Positions 32,331 to 45,251 of a stretch of 64,000 bases of DNA are shown here, in pieces (within the stretch, counting starts at the first letter, position 1; each line of letters starts with the position of its first letter). Origin of the DNA: Opisthocomus hoazin (lineage: Eukaryota > Chordata > Aves > Opisthocomiformes > Opisthocomidae). The position numbers and the translations under genes were made by a program. The DNA lies in assembly GCF_030867145.1 (NCBI RefSeq), contig NC_134431.1, positions 8,323,089 through 8,387,088 on the forward strand. Reading direction: 5' to 3'. The notes beneath the pieces were generated by a model. That model was not told the DNA's origin. It worked only from the letters and a program-made list of their open reading frames with translations, and ran no database searches.

Positions 32331-33349
32331 CAGCATGGTAGAAGTTGTTTGTCCTGGCTCTTGTTTGCTAGCACAGTCTCTTGTCTCCTTTGCAGCTCAG
32401 AGCCTTGTTGGTTTTGCAGCTTCAGTACAAACATGAAAATATTTGCAAACAGAGAAGTGCTTGCAAGTGATTTCTGGCTATGTTAGAAAAACACGACAAT
32501 ATTACTGGGCAGGATAAGGCAGTTCTGTGTGTTTAAGGATGTTAATGAAGCTGTCTGCCCTTCCTGGGTACGCAGGGCCGTGGGAGCCTCGGAGACCCAG
32601 CGTGGGTCTGCAGTCTGTTCCTGTGAGTGTCTTGGGGCAGTTCGTTGCTAAGAGGAAGCACAGCGAGTCCTGCTGGGACTTTTCTGCCACTGCCAGTGTG
32701 TTCCCCATGCAGTGCTGCTGCTCTGGAATGGGCAAGGAGCTGGTCGTCCTCATGCTCTGACTCAACAGCTGGATGTGGTTGTGAACTCTGTGTTCTAACT
32801 ATGTGACTTGTTTGTCTTCCAGCAGATCTGCAATTTCCATGTTTAATTAGTGAGGTATTTCAGCCTGACTTACCTAGATACGCCATGCATCACTTTGGCT
32901 GCTTTCAGAGATTGTTTGGCCCCTTACTGGGGCACTTGCTTTGTCTTCAGTAGGGGCAGGCAGCTGCTGATGGTGGACAGCCCTGTGCAGAGCTGGGAAT
33001 GCTCGTGGCTCCTCAGGGCACTGAGAGATGTCGAATGAGGACCTCTCACTCATGCTCTGAGCCCTGCCTGCTGTGGCATGCACCTGCACCAGCTGCAAGT
33101 GGACCAGGAGGTTCCGAAATGGTGTCCCTAAACCTGAAAACATGTTTTACAGTGTGAGCAGGGGGTCTGGGGCCCTGCTAGCCCCAGAGATCCCACTGGA
33201 CAACCTTCTCTTGCAGCAAAAGATCTTTTTACCAACAGTGGTGTTGGGCTTTTTAATGATGGGTCATGCTGTGCTCCTTTGGCATTCACAGGTTCCTCCC
33301 ACCTTCCCCATCACTGAACGCCCTGCTCCTGCAGCAGCAGGAGGGTATG

Positions 33350-33355
33350 AATAAA
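33350..33355 (+). terminator. Alternative distal poly(A) signal, neuritin-like gene
   Basis: AATAAA about 1.8 kb after the stop. The downstream context is less GT-rich, so this is a lower-ranked alternative. Confidence 0.3.
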
Positions 33356-33375
33356 TGGAGGCAAATTCCAAGAAG

Positions 33376-36200
33376 TCGGGGAGGAGCAGCTGGTGTTCAG
33401 ACAGCACTTGAGCGCGAGGCACCAAGGCTTTCTACAGACAACAGAGCTGTAACGTGCTCGACATCTCCAGCACAAAGCCTGGAGATGAGTAGTGGAAAAA
33501 GGGTAAACCAGGGCACTGCAGAAACTGGGCTGAACCACTCGGCTGCTTCAGTTTATCTTCTTATTCTGCTCCAACAGCAGCACATGCTGTTTGACCCTGT
33601 TCCCCTCTCCCCCTGTTATCTCTTCTGTCTGTGGCTTGTAGCTGGGGAAAGCTGAAGAAGGTGAGTATCGTGTACAGCCAAGGCTGGAGTCTTTTGGATC
33701 CAAATCCTGTACGTGCTCTTTGTTTTGAATGGGTGTTTAATGCCTTTAGGAAAACAAATAAGCACAGCCCCACAAAAACCCACAACCTTTAGCTTCTCTT
33801 TGGATTTGACATCTTCCTCTCTGTTAAAATTTTCTACTTTTAAACAGCTTGGGGGAAGGGGAATGTAAAAGTCTCAGCAGAGATCTCCAAGAAGTCGTCT
33901 TTTTGCAAAGCCATGGATGCACGTGGCTAGCTGACACTACCACTGTCTCTAAGCAGAGCAGGTGTCAGGGCACATCTTCCCTGGAAGCAAATCCCTCAAC
34001 TATTGCACACAAAAAACAAAGATTCATTAAGAAACAAAGACCATCTGCCACCACTCTGGTATGGAGCAGCAGAATTTTTTTAAAGCCAAAGGTGCTTCTA
34101 AATCTGACTGAAAGCATGTGAGTAAAAATTAGGTCTCACAGTATGAGAGTGATGAGTTTCAGAGGTTCCCTCCTCAATCAGTATTTCATTTTTAGCAGAA
34201 CTTCTCCTATGACTAAGACAATTACAGTAGATCTCCTTTTTTTTTAATCTTCCAAAAAAAGTAATATACTGATTCAGTCCTCATAGGCAGTCAGCAGACT
34301 TTTGGCAAGCATTTTTGATCCTACAGCACACTCCATGCTGGTGCAGTGCAGCCTGCTGGATGTCCCACAGCCTCAGTATTAAATCCACGTTTGTCAAGGA
34401 TTCTTCTCATGGCCTTGCTCTGAGTTTCTCCATGTACAAAGCTGCACCCAGACTTCACCCCCCCACCCCCTGCTGCAACGGAGGCTGCTGAAGCAGTTAC
34501 AGCATATCTTGCATTCAGAAAGTAAGAGGGTAAGTGTTCCTTAGTCCAAAGTTTTCGTCTGTTCTTACAGGGGAACAAAAATAACACTACTTCTAATATG
34601 GTCTCACAGCAACTCTGGGGTTAGCTGCCCATTCTCCTTTAAGAAATGGGATGAATGTGGCCTTCCCTCCTCAAGCTTCTATTTGCTGTAATTACTGTTC
34701 TAGCTCACACTTGCCTTAAGACCACCCCTGAAGAACACAGGAGTTCACACTGCACTTTGGTGTGGTGTTAAGTCTTGAATGAAACCTGCAAACTTTCCCT
34801 ATGCAAGACTGGGATGTTCTTTCTCAAGAACAGTGACAAAAAGCAAGAGAGGACAAAATGACACCGAAAGAGTCTTAAAATATGACTGACACCAAGCCAG
34901 TTTGTCAGCCCCGACGCAGAGTCCAATGGCAGCACAATCGCCACACTTCTCAAGGAGATACTGGCACCTACTGGAAGACCAGTTTATATCAAGGCTGAAG
35001 GTGACTGGAAGAAAGGCAAGTATCCTTATATATGAGAAACGAGCAGATTTTGAGAAGGGATGAATTGTCTTGCTGACTGCAGAGCAGAGTTGCAGGGGAA
35101 GCCTGAGGAAGTGACCTCTGGGTGGCCCTCCAGCAAGCTTTGGCTCCTGCCCTGAAAAAACTTTGTGTGAACTCTTCCCTCTGAAAGACTGCTGCTGTTC
35201 TAAAACTGTCCTTAAAGGGGTTTTGGTCAGCAAGAGGTCCTGGCAAAATCTCAAGAGTATATGAAGTTCTTTCTAAACAAATGTAACCCGCAATCTTCCT
35301 CTGCAGCAGACCTGCCAGCATTTCAAACATGAGGATGTTATCCTGCCTCAACTTATAGTATCTGAATACGAGAGCAGGAATTGAACTACAGCTCCCCCAG
35401 TAACAAAAGTCAAAAGAGCAGCTTCAAAGAGTTTATCAACTTCTGAGTCTCAAATCATCCCACTACTCTTCAAAAAACTGAATTAGCAAATAATTTATGC
35501 AAATTAACCCTTACAAATATTAACACAGAAAGGAAAATTACTGCAGCAAGGTGCTACACAGGAGAAAAATCTGTCTTTAGAACTGGCTTCGCCCCTGTTT
35601 GGGCTCGCACAAACTGGCCACCCCTCAGCGGAAACCAGGCAGGAGGCAGGTCTGCTTGCCTGGGCTGTGGGATCTGGAGGAGCCATTGGGCCTTGGCCCC
35701 TCAACAGTAAGGTGCTGTCCCTGCCTCCCTGTGGGTGCTGTTTAGTTGAAGCGCCCCTAAATAAAGGCACATTCTGCTCTTTTGAGAAACAAGCAGCAAC
35801 CTCTCACTTCACTAAACATTGCCTCGACCAGACCAGACCTGCTGCTGGACTTCTGAAGCCTGACAGGTAGACCCAGACAAGTGGGAAGAGCAGCATGGCT
35901 GCAGGTCACCTTTGCAGGCTTCCCCAGGACAGCTCTGGCCTGGGGTTGAACATCTGGAGACCCTGGGCTGCTGACACTCCTGAAGTGAGGGTTATGCTGG
36001 CTGACTTCCCTAGACAGCACTCACTGATGCCTTCACTTCAGAGCAGAGGTATGAAATGTTAACTGTAGGAAACTGTACATGCCCTAGACAGTGGGTGCCT
36101 GACAACCACGTGTTCTTCTCTGGCTGTATCCTTCTGTTGCCATGAGACAGACACTCATAGTATTTCTTGAAGTGCTCAACTTCCCAGGAGAACTGTAACA
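33376..36200. other. Convergent intergenic region (neuritin-like / SYS1)
   Basis: This is single-copy, moderately AT-rich DNA between the 3' ends of two converging genes. I see no supported gene, RNA gene or transposon. Short ORFs lack codon or family support. Confidence 0.5.
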
Positions 36201-36221
36201 CGTTCACAGCAACATAATATT

Positions 36222-36227
36222 TTTATT
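36222..36227 (-). terminator. SYS1: Candidate poly(A) signal of SYS1
   Basis: TTTATT on the + strand reads AATAAA on the minus strand, about 605 b after the SYS1 stop codon. It is the best candidate end of the SYS1 3' UTR. Confidence 0.5.
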
Positions 36228-36831
36228 ATTATAAAAGGTTTCTTCAGCAAACTGCTGACATCTCTAGGTATTAAACATGGAAACAGCAAACCAACCCATC
36301 TAACGTTGTAGGTTATTTAGGGTCTCAGCTGGTGATTCGGGTAAGTACAACTATTTTCTTTCTCCCCATCCATTCACTTCCTTGACTGTTTTCCAACCAA
36401 AGCCCAGACAAGTTACAGATCTGAAGCAGCAGCTCCCAGCCCCACTGCTCACTGTGCCAGCTCCTGTGAGAAGAGCTGACCACTGCATTACCCATACAGG
36501 GCACTCCCACAGGTATTAAATCCCAGATGCTTCTCACACATCAAGTTTTCCTACCTGGCTTTTAACAGTCTCACAAGTGAAGAGTTTAAGAGCACGCTCG
36601 CCATACAGTCATATTAAAAGCTTTGTGTTAACAAAATAAACATCTGCTCCTCCCCTGTTGTCTGCTGTTGTCAGAGGAGATGCTCACCCTCATGCAGTCA
36701 CCAAGGTCCAAAAAGGAAAAAAAAAAAGTCTCAACAGACCTGCTGTGCTTCTTCAGTGATGATTCTCAGGCATTAGATGCACTTGTGCTGGAAACAATGA
36801 CATAATGCAGCATGTTGTTGCCAGAGCAAGA

Positions 36832-38489
36832 CTATACATTGGATTTGGGGGCAGAATTGAGTGGAATTTCTCTGAGTTCTATCCTCATGCAGAGGTACTC
36901 CCCGATGGCAGCCATCAGTGCAGTGCACACGATGTGCACCAGCCACCACGTCAGGGTCGAGGGAAAGTGCGAGTTATAAATCCAGCAGCCCAGGAGGTGG
37001 AAGAAGTGAACGGTGACAGTGAAATCCAGGCATTGCTTTCCTCGGCGGATGAAGTACAGCAAGCCAAGAGCACTGCAAAATAAAGACACAGCTTAATAAA
37101 CAAACTGCACTGTATCTACGGAAAAGGGGATACAGCAAGAGCTATTAGCAGTTGCCAGTGCCAATTATTTAGCTGCTGTAGAACTTCTTAAAGGTTTTAG
37201 AGACAGGTTGTTTATGACCTTGCTCCCAGCTGCTGCAGCAAGACTTAAATGCTTACAGCTTTTTAATCATCTTGACAGCAGGGAAAGGAGCTTTTAGCTT
37301 AAAAATTCCTGCCTGGTGCTCTGAACAATCTCCCCCAGTGGCAAAATACATTCTTGTTTATAGATCAGCGTTTGCTGAGATCCGTCAATTCTAACTTTCA
37401 GTAAAATCTCTCACAGAAGCAAATCTCATTCCCAGCTGTGAAAATGAGGCAGTGAAGTCAAAATGAGTTATGCAGGTCTAGAAGGTCAGGAGTCAGCAGT
37501 TCCCCACTGCCCTCAGCAGAAGCGCTCCGTTAGGCACAGGGCTTCCGGGAGATAGTTTGAGAGAGGCAGCAGGTCACACTGAATTCTCTTAAAGTTTAAT
37601 GTTAAGAAAGAACAAGACACAGGTAGTGCTCCAGGTAGTCGCCAACTTACCAGGTGAACGCATTGAGGACGAAAGCCATCATGGAGAGCCTCCCCGGTGG
37701 GGTTGAGAAGCCTAAAATCTACACGGGACTATTAGTAGGAAACCGCGGCACAAATCACAGCCCACAGCACGTAATCTCCTCCCGTGGCCCAGCCATTGCT
37801 CGGCACGGCCCTGCGTGGATTACGATCCATGAGAAGAGCCTGAGCAGTTAGGGCAGTCCGTGCAGGAGGTCTGTCTCTGCCTGGGGGTACCTACGGACAA
37901 GGGGGCAGCTCTGTTTCTGCGCTGAGGGGGAACCACTGAACCAGAGTGTGCGGCGTGTGCGTCTCCAACTGGGGTTACCTGTGGGGGGGGGGGGGGGGGG
38001 GATGTCTTTATACTGGGGGTACCCATACAGGGTGCCTGTCTCCATAGCGGGGGGCGACAGTTACACAGCCAGGCGCTGCCCCTGCACGGGAGGTACCACC
38101 CATTCGAAGGGAGGGGTCTGCCTCCATACCGGGGGCACTACACAGACCGCGGGTCCGTCTGGATATTGGGGGGGTGCCTGCCTCTACACCGGGGTGCTAC
38201 CTGCGGCGGAGGGCCGTCTCCGGTACCGGGGAGCGGGGTTTGTCTCCCCCGGAGCAGCCCCCGAGCAAGGCCCCCCCCCCCCCAGGGGCCTGGGCCTACG
38301 GCGGCCCGGGCGGGCCCGCGCCCTCACCTCGTCGCTGAAGACCTGGTGGAGGGAGGGACGGGTCCTGCCCAGGGCGCCAAGGAGAGCGAGCCAGAGCCCG
38401 AGCGAGCTGTAGTAGGCGGCCTGCAGCAGCACCATCTGCGCCACAATCAGCGCCGGGTCCCACACGTAGCTGCGGAACTGCGCCGCCAT
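36832..38489 (-). CDS. SYS1: SYS1 Golgi trafficking protein
   Basis: The three coding exons on the minus strand are 38489-38328, 37718-37651 and 37072-36832, giving 156 aa, the same length as human SYS1. The protein starts MAAQFRSYVWDP, continues YYSSLGLWLALL and FSTPPGRLSMM (exon 2), and ends LREIPLNSAPKSNV. It has four hydrophobic segments: about residues 15-40, 66-85, 95-112 and 115-135. SYS1 is a multi-pass Golgi membrane protein that recruits ARFRP1 to the trans-Golgi and so directs ARL1/GRIP-domain tethering and retrograde transport. Introns follow GT-AG. It is head to head with SDC4 (6.8 kb apart) and converges on the neuritin-like gene, as expected from the TP53TG5-SYS1-SDC4 order. 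Start choice is certain from homology. Confidence 0.97.
37870..38260. repeat. Degenerate minisatellite in SYS1 intron 1
   Basis: Ten or so imperfect units of roughly 30-40 b share the pattern GTCTCTATACTGGGGGTACC (variants GTCTCCATAGCGGGGG, GCCTCCATACCGGGGG and GCCTCTACACCGGGGTGC). It is G-rich on the + strand and lies wholly within the first SYS1 intron, close to exon 1. Confidence 0.75.
37983..38001 (+). repeat. Run of 19 consecutive G in SYS1 intron 1
   Basis: A pure G homopolymer inside the minisatellite. Strong quadruplex potential; the length is prone to sequencing error. Confidence 0.8.
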
Positions 38490-38785
38490 CGCCCCCCCTC
38501 CCCATCCCGCCACCGCGCGCCGGAAGTGGCCGGCCGCCGCCGCGCCGCAGCGCCCCCTAGCGCGGCGGAGGGCTCGACGCTGCCTCCCGGCACGGCTGGG
38601 TTGACCCGCTGACCCCGACCCTCCCGGTCGCCCTCTGTCGCGACATGGCAGGCGGCGGGCTAGGCCCCGCGGCCGGGGGTCGCCGAGGCGGGGGGTGCCA
38701 CCGCCTCCCGCCCCCGCCGCGAAGCAGGTAAGGCCCGGGTCGGCCCCGGGAGGCGGAGCGGCCCTGCCCCGCGCGCTCGGGCCCT
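38490..38785 (-). promoter_or_regulatory. SYS1: CpG-rich SYS1 promoter with ETS site
   Basis: A CpG-dense, TATA-less stretch lies just upstream of the SYS1 start codon. CCGGAAGTG at 38520-38528 is a consensus ETS/GABPA site, typical of housekeeping promoters and here about 31 b from the ATG. Confidence 0.6.
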
Positions 38786-39221
38786 GGAGCACAGGCCGGG
38801 CCCGGGGCTGGGGAGGGGTCTGGAGAACCGGTCCTGTGGGGAGCGGCTGAGGGAGCTGGGGCTGTTCCGTCTGGAGAAGGGGAGGCTGAGGGGGGACCTT
38901 ATCGCTCTCTACAGCTCCCTGACAGGAGGGTGTAGTGAGGGGGGGGGTTGGTCTCTTCTCCCAGGTAACCAGCGACAGGACGAGAGGCAGTGGCCTCAAG
39001 TTGTGTCAGGGAAGGCTCAGATTGGATATTGGGAAAGGTTTCTTTACTGAAAGAGTGGTCAGGCATTGGAACAGGGTGGAGTCCCCATCCCTGGAGGTGT
39101 TCAAAAATTGTGTGGATGTGGCACTTGCGGACATGGTTTAGCAGGCACGGTGGTGATGGGGTGATGGTTGGACTTGGTGATCTTGGAGGTCTTTTCCAAC
39201 CTTAATGATTGTATGATTCTG
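38786..39221 (+). mobile_element. CR1 LINE 3' fragment upstream of SYS1
   Basis: The + strand reads GAGCGGCTGAGGGAGCTGGG and then an ORF2 C-terminus ([20 protein letters not shown], then [18 protein letters not shown]). It ends in the CR1 tail GGTCTTTTCCAACCTTAATGATTGTATGATTCTG. Heavily 5'-truncated; a different CR1 subfamily from the array copies by sequence. Confidence 0.93.
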
Positions 39222-42200
39222 TTTCAGCAGATTCCCCCGTTTGGCTGAGCAGCCCTTGCCAAAGAGGCACAGCTACCGAACATGGGGCAGATTGTTGTCC
39301 TGGGATATTTACTTTCATCTCTAGGCTGATTCCCCGGGGCGCCGGGGCTGTGGTCACTGCCCAGAGGTACACATTTAGCTCTGGGCCGTAGGGCACCGAG
39401 GTGTTGTTACGAGTCCTGGCATGCCCTGGCAGCACCTTGCCGTTACAGGGCAGGTCATGCATAGGGCTGGGCTGCTTTGGGGAGGTTTCTTCCCAGCGTG
39501 TGGTGGTTTCTTCTTTTTGTGCCTCATGAAATGGCCAGGTGCCAGAGCCCCTACTGCTCAGCTGTGTCCCCTGTGTTGTCTGCTCTTGGCTGCCGGAGCT
39601 CATTTAGTGGCCTCAATAAGCTGTCCTGCTTGCTTGGCTTTGGATGTGAGAACTGTCACTAACTGAATACTGAAATCTGCAAGGCTGCGTGGGACGATGG
39701 AGTGTTTTGGGATAAGTCCTCCGCTGGAAAAAGGAGAGGAGGCACCCCCAGCTGCTGCGGTGGACGGGGGAGTTGCCACAGAGCTCTTGTCACCTAGAAA
39801 AGAGAGGAGGAGGACGGAAGGGGAACCCAGCTTTTATGGGAGGTGGTGGACTCACATCAGTCATGGGTGTGGAATATTTCTGGCTATGGGAAGTCAGATT
39901 ATGATCTCTGACATTCTCTCGTGACGTTTTTTCCATGTCCCCATATGGGAAGTTCCCTGTTCAGCTTTGCTGTGTGTTTTCCCTTCCTCGTTCTGTGGAC
40001 GTCACTGCGCTGAGGCGGGTTTGACACATTTTCCTCCCTGTCCCCGGACCTGCCGCTCCTAGAAAGGATTGTGCAAGGCAGAGGCGGTGGAGGTGGGCCA
40101 GAGCTGCCGAGCTCCGACTTGGGCCTTCAGAGAATTTATCTCTGCAGAAGCTTACCAGCCTTAACCAGTGCAGAAATGAACATGGGGAAATCCCAGCCCT
40201 AGTAGGGCTGTCTGCTGCCAGCACATTGCTGAGCAAAAATTGCAAGACTCAACACTTCCTCTGTTAACTCTTGGTAGAAATTGGTTTCCTTTCTTGAAAT
40301 CTGGCGTGCTTGGCTCTCTGAGACATGCAAGCCACTGCTTAGATATTAATTTTCACTTCCCTCTTTCATTTTCGAGCTTTATAGGACTGATTTTCCTTTG
40401 CCAGCAAAAATTTTGGTTGTTTAGTCATAGCCAACTAAAATTCCAAGCTAGTGTAAGGACTAGGTAGGACTGTTGGTATAATTGCTGGCTGTCTTTTCAC
40501 GGCCAACGTCATCAGCATCAATATTTCTGATGTATCCAGTAGTCCCTGGGATCACAAGATACGAGCTGGTGTTCTGGGAGGCGCTGACTTCCATCCCTTC
40601 CAAATTTGAGAGTCCTCCCTGCTTGGTTGTTGCCCCGTAGTTGAAGGCATTGGCACTGCAGCGGTCACATCAGAGGTGTGATTTGAGGCTCCCTCTTGCC
40701 TTGGGCGGGCAGCGTGCCAGTACGGACACACTGGAGAGCTGTGGCACAGAGACATTTGTGCTGTGAGTCAGCTACGGCCTGGTTCGTGGGTTCATTTCCT
40801 GGCTGCCTTCACGATGGCGTTTCACATGGTCACGTCTGCTCAGCTGTGCTCTTGAATTCGGCTCCCCCTCCTCTCCAGGCTGCTCTAGCGAAGGGGCCAG
40901 GTCCTTCTCCTGGAGGAGAGGGTGTTCTCCCCACGGGGAGCCTCGCCCCACACCCCTGCTCGTGGGAAGAGTTTGAAGTGAACCTGGGGAGCAGATGTTT
41001 CGGGGGAAATACGTGGCATTTTCAACTTTGCCTTTTCTTCCTGTTTAGTTCCTACGAAAGTCAGAGACAGCTGTGGAGGAAAGATGTGCAAAGGGGAAAA
41101 GGATGTTGAAACACAGAGATTACGCTTTCTAGGGTGCCATAGTAGGTGCTGCTTGCCTGGCTTCTGGTTAGAATGTCCTTCTTTAACCAGCTGACTGTTT
41201 TGTGCGTGACACCTCTGTGTCATGAAGAGCAGCAGGTGGAAGAAGAAGTGACGGTATGCCCAGGACATAGCAGATGCCCTGAGAATGTACCCAGATCACA
41301 TGTAACTGTCGCGGTCACTTCTTTATCAGAGGCTTGGAAAAAGAACGCCCTCTTTAGCGAGGGATTCTTTCCGTAAGAAATGGCTGTGTAGAATGGTATT
41401 GTTTTTCCTACTCAGGAATCACTGCCTAAACCAGGAAGCTGTTTGTTTGTTTGGGTGAGCCATATTTTACCAGCTGGTGTACAGAGGGCAGTGCTATCTG
41501 AGCGGACCTTTGCTAGGGTTTGTTTCCCTCTTGTCAGGCAGGTAGGATTTGTGCTAAGGTGACCTTTTCTAAAGGGACGGTAAAGATGCTAAGATAATGC
41601 CAAGTTATTCTGGAAATGTACTAAGTAGCTCAAAATGAGAGTTTTCAGGCACTTCTCTCCCTCTACTCACGCAGTGTGCAGGTGTGTTTCTCCACAGAGC
41701 TCAGTATGCTGAATGGACTTTGGGACTTGAGATTTTTTTAAAACTCTGCTTAAGGTTTCTTAGTGCTTAGTTGCTCGTTTTAAAATCTGCCTGCAGGGAC
41801 TGTGCTGTGCTTGGCTGAAGAGTCCGTTTTCCTGGCCAGTGCAGTTAGCGTTTGTGATCTCGAGCTGTCTAGAAGGGCTCTGCTGGTGGCCTTCTCAAGA
41901 TTAGCTAGACATTTCTTTGTGTCATGTAAAAATGTGATTTTCCTCACCCTTCAAGTGCATTGTATTTGTACGCTCCATTCCACTTGCATCGTGTTTGTGC
42001 CGTGTATTAGGAACTGGCAGGCGTTTATTTTTATTTTCAATGCAAGAGTTAGGTAACTGTTCACTGGTGAGCACTGGGTTGGGAACAATGGTGGCCAGCC
42101 CATGTTGTTTCTCTGCCAACTGTGATTTTTCAATGGAGAAGGGAACTGACACACCTTGAATGTGAGAATTCATTGCCCAGAACAAATGTGTGGCTCAGCG

Positions 42201-44280
42201 TGTGTTTTATTTTTCTTCTGCTTCTCTCACTTGTAGTGAGGTTTCAGGAAAGTACATTTCAGTTGCGCATTTTTTCTCTCTGGGCCCATTTGTCCTGGCG
42301 CTCTCGGTGGATGTGATATACCCACAATTTTTCTGCATTGTTCCAGAGTGAGGAGAATATCAGCATTTTGAGAGGGGGCATTTCAAGGACAAAATGAAGC
42401 AGGCTATTTTATGTCATGGGTTTACAGAACCGTATTATGATTTTTGTGGCTACATTTCCTCTCCTGTGAATTCCCTTGAGATACAGTCGCAGAAGGTTAG
42501 TGTGTGGGTGAGGGAGGTGGATCTACACAATCCCTTTGAAAGTATCATTAGTAAAGTTAAGTAAATTTGTTCTCAAGGTTGGAATATACCTTAGGGTCGA
42601 GTTTATTTTTCTCTTCTGTTTCCTGAAGCCCAAGTTTTCTATCAGTTTGCTTGAAGGATTGTGTGTGCAGGTGTGACTTTGATGGACAATGTGCATGGTC
42701 CCTGGGCCAGGTAGGCAGACTGGCTCCTCTCCACTCTATCAAAGCAGAACTTCCCCAGGAGGGAAAATGGTGTCCTGTGCCATGCAAGGGGACTTTTTGA
42801 TGGAGGGGAGGTGCTGAGGGGTATGACAGCCAGGAGGAGTACGGTGTAGTGTGCTTGTTTCAAGAGGAAGTCAACAGGCAAGTTCACACTGTTTGTAGCC
42901 ACAATACAGACAGCTGGTTTTGAAAGCGCCTTTGTGGTGGCTGCTTTACCTGGAAAGAGGTGTAGGGGTGTCGTGGCCACAGAAATACAGCTGCTGTTTA
43001 GAGGGTTAGGGAGGAGTGGGGTGCTTATGGCCACCTTGCGCTGCTGAGGGTGTCTCCTGGCTGGCAGATGTTGTCCTGGTATGGACCTGTCTTTGCACAT
43101 TCGACCCAGCCCACGTGCTCTTGTTCTGCTCCATCTTCTGCTGCCCGTCTCTGCTGGGTGTCCACTGGAGCTGGGCTCCCCAGCTGCACCAGGAGTGGCT
43201 TTCATCAGCCTCTCTGTGTGATGAAGCGAGGGTGGTGAGGAAGGGTAGTAACCCAGCCCGCAGTGCAGAGCCCTCCGTTGCGTCCTTGGTGGCCTTGGAT
43301 GCTGAGGTGAACTAGAGGGTTGGTGATACATCTCTGTCTTGAGCACAGAGGGTCATGTGCTACTGGAAACTCCACTACAGCCTCTTCCAGGCTGGTTCCT
43401 GCCCTTGCCTGGATGTATGCTGTCTTCAGGTCTTATTTTATTTTTTTAAACTGGGAGCAGAGCTCCATGTCACTTCATATTATGCCAGCTGGCTCCACAG
43501 CCAGTTCAGCACGGTGCTGCCAGGAGATTCTCTTGCCAGCAGTCATGTAGGCACAATCCTAACAAACGTTGAAGAGACCTCTTGACATCAGCTCGCACCC
43601 TCTGTACCTATTTATTCCCAAAGGAACAGGCAGTAGGGAAGGCTGCTTCACCCTAAGGATCTTTTTGGTTTGAGGGTTAGCATGTTAAGGTGGGGCAAGG
43701 AGAAGGCTACAAGGTCTCTCGGGATAGCTTTGTACTGCTGGAATGGGCTGAGAACCAGATCTGGGAGAGTCTCCATCCATACCTGGCAGGTGGGATCATG
43801 GCACAGATGCTTTGTAGTCTGTGCATTGCTTCTTTGTTAAGAAAATATTTTATTCTCTACACACTAGAGCCCAAGTGCAAACAGACGTGACTGCAGTATG
43901 AACAAGGGACCAATGCAGAGGGCATACCAGTGTAGTAATTCAGGTGCATCTCGGGTTGTTAAGGGGCAGAAACGGATGCTTTCAAGCAAATTCTCATGAT
44001 CACGCAAAGTTACTAATGAGAGAAGAAAAACTGAAATAGTTAGACTGTACTGTTGGGTTTTTTCCCTTCTCTATCTGTGTGGGTTTTTTGCACTTGCCAC
44101 TTAACAGAGAAAACAGACGGAGCAGTTTCGTTTTCCATCTGCAGCAAGAACCCTGTGATGTAACAGCCCGTCTGATAACCGCAGCGATGACACGCTGCCA
44201 GTCGCAGAGGCATTCTTGGGTTTCTGTAAATGTGAGACTGTCACTTGTGGAACGCTGCGAAAGCGAATACCGCGTGCCTG
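39222..44280. other. SYS1-SDC4 intergenic region
   Basis: About 5 kb of single-copy DNA between two head-to-head genes. I found no supported coding exon, RNA gene or transposon. The ORFs are short and lack family features. Distal regulatory elements for either gene may lie here but cannot be shown by reading. Confidence 0.5.
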
Positions 44281-45066
44281 CTTTCCCCTCCCCCTTTCCT
44301 TTTCCCCCCTCTCCTTTTCCTTTTCCCCCTCCCCTTTTCCTTTTCCCCCCTCCCCCTTTCCTTTTCCCCCTCCCCCTTTCCTTTTCCCCCCTCCCCTTTT
44401 CCTTTTCCCCCCTCCCCTTTCCTTTTCCCCCTCCCCCTTTCCTTTTCTCTCCTTCTCCTTTCCCCCCCTCCTTCTCCTTTCCCCCCCTCCTTCTCCTTCC
44501 CCCCCTTTCCTTCTCCTTCCCCCCCTTTCCTTCTCCTTCCCCCCCTTTCCTTCTCCTTCCCCCCCTCCTTCTCCTTCCCCCCCTCCTTCTCCTTCCCCCC
44601 CTTCTCCTTCTCCTTCCCCCCCTTTCCTTCTCCTTCCCTTCTCCTTCCCTTCTCCTTCCCCCTCCTTTCCCCCTTTTCATCCCCCTGTGTTTCTTTCCCT
44701 CCCCTTCCTTTTCATTTTTCCTTCCCCCCTTTCCTTTTCTTTCTCTCTCCTTTCCCTTTCCTTTTCCCTCCTTTCCCTTCCCCCTTTCCTTTTCCCTTCC
44801 CCCTCCTTCTCCTTTCCCTCTTTTTGCTCCCCCCACTTCTTTTCCGTCCTTTCCTTTTCCCTTCCCCCCTTTCTTTTTCCTTCCTTTCCTTTTCCTTTCC
44901 CCCTTTTCGTCCCCCCCTGTTTCTTTCCCTCCCTTTCCTTTTCCGTCCCCCCTTGCTTTTCCTTTTCCCTCCTTTCTTTTTCCTTCCCCCTCCTTTCCTT
45001 CTCCTTTCCCCCTTTTCGTCCCCCCCCGTTTCTTTCCCTCCCTTTTCCTTTCCTTTTCTCTTCCCC
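44281..45066 (+). repeat. Polypyrimidine tract upstream of SDC4
   Basis: Almost 800 b consist nearly entirely of C and T on the + strand, in imperfect units such as CCCCCTTTCCTTTT and CTTCTCCTTCCCCCC. A few interruptions carry purines (for example CATCCCCCTGTGTTTC and CGTCCCCCCCTG). It ends about 120 b before the SDC4 TATA-like box. Homopurine-homopyrimidine DNA of this length can form triplex (H-DNA) and is length-unstable. Confidence 0.95.
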
Positions 45067-45189
45067 GCTCCCGGTGCCGCCCGGGGGTGCCGATGCGGGG
45101 CGGCCCGCAGCCCCCGCCCGGCGCCGCCGCGGGCATTCCCGGCGAGGCGGGCGCAGCCTTGCTCCGCCCCCGCGGGGCCGAGCCCTGGC

Positions 45190-45196
45190 TATAAGG
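45190..45196 (+). promoter_or_regulatory. SDC4: TATA-like box of SDC4
   Basis: TATAAGG within GGCTATAAGGGC lies 56 b upstream of the ATG in a GC-rich context, so the transcription start would be near 45220 and the 5' UTR only about 30 b. Confidence 0.65.
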
Positions 45197-45251
45197 GCTG
45201 CGGGGCGGCGGGGGCCGGCCAGAGCCCGCTCGGACCCGCACCGCCCTGGCC

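Noticed and set aside
39222-44280. Short ORFs between SYS1 and SDC4 as genes
   Set aside because: All are under about 140 aa with no splice-supported continuation, family motif or codon signal that I can recognise.
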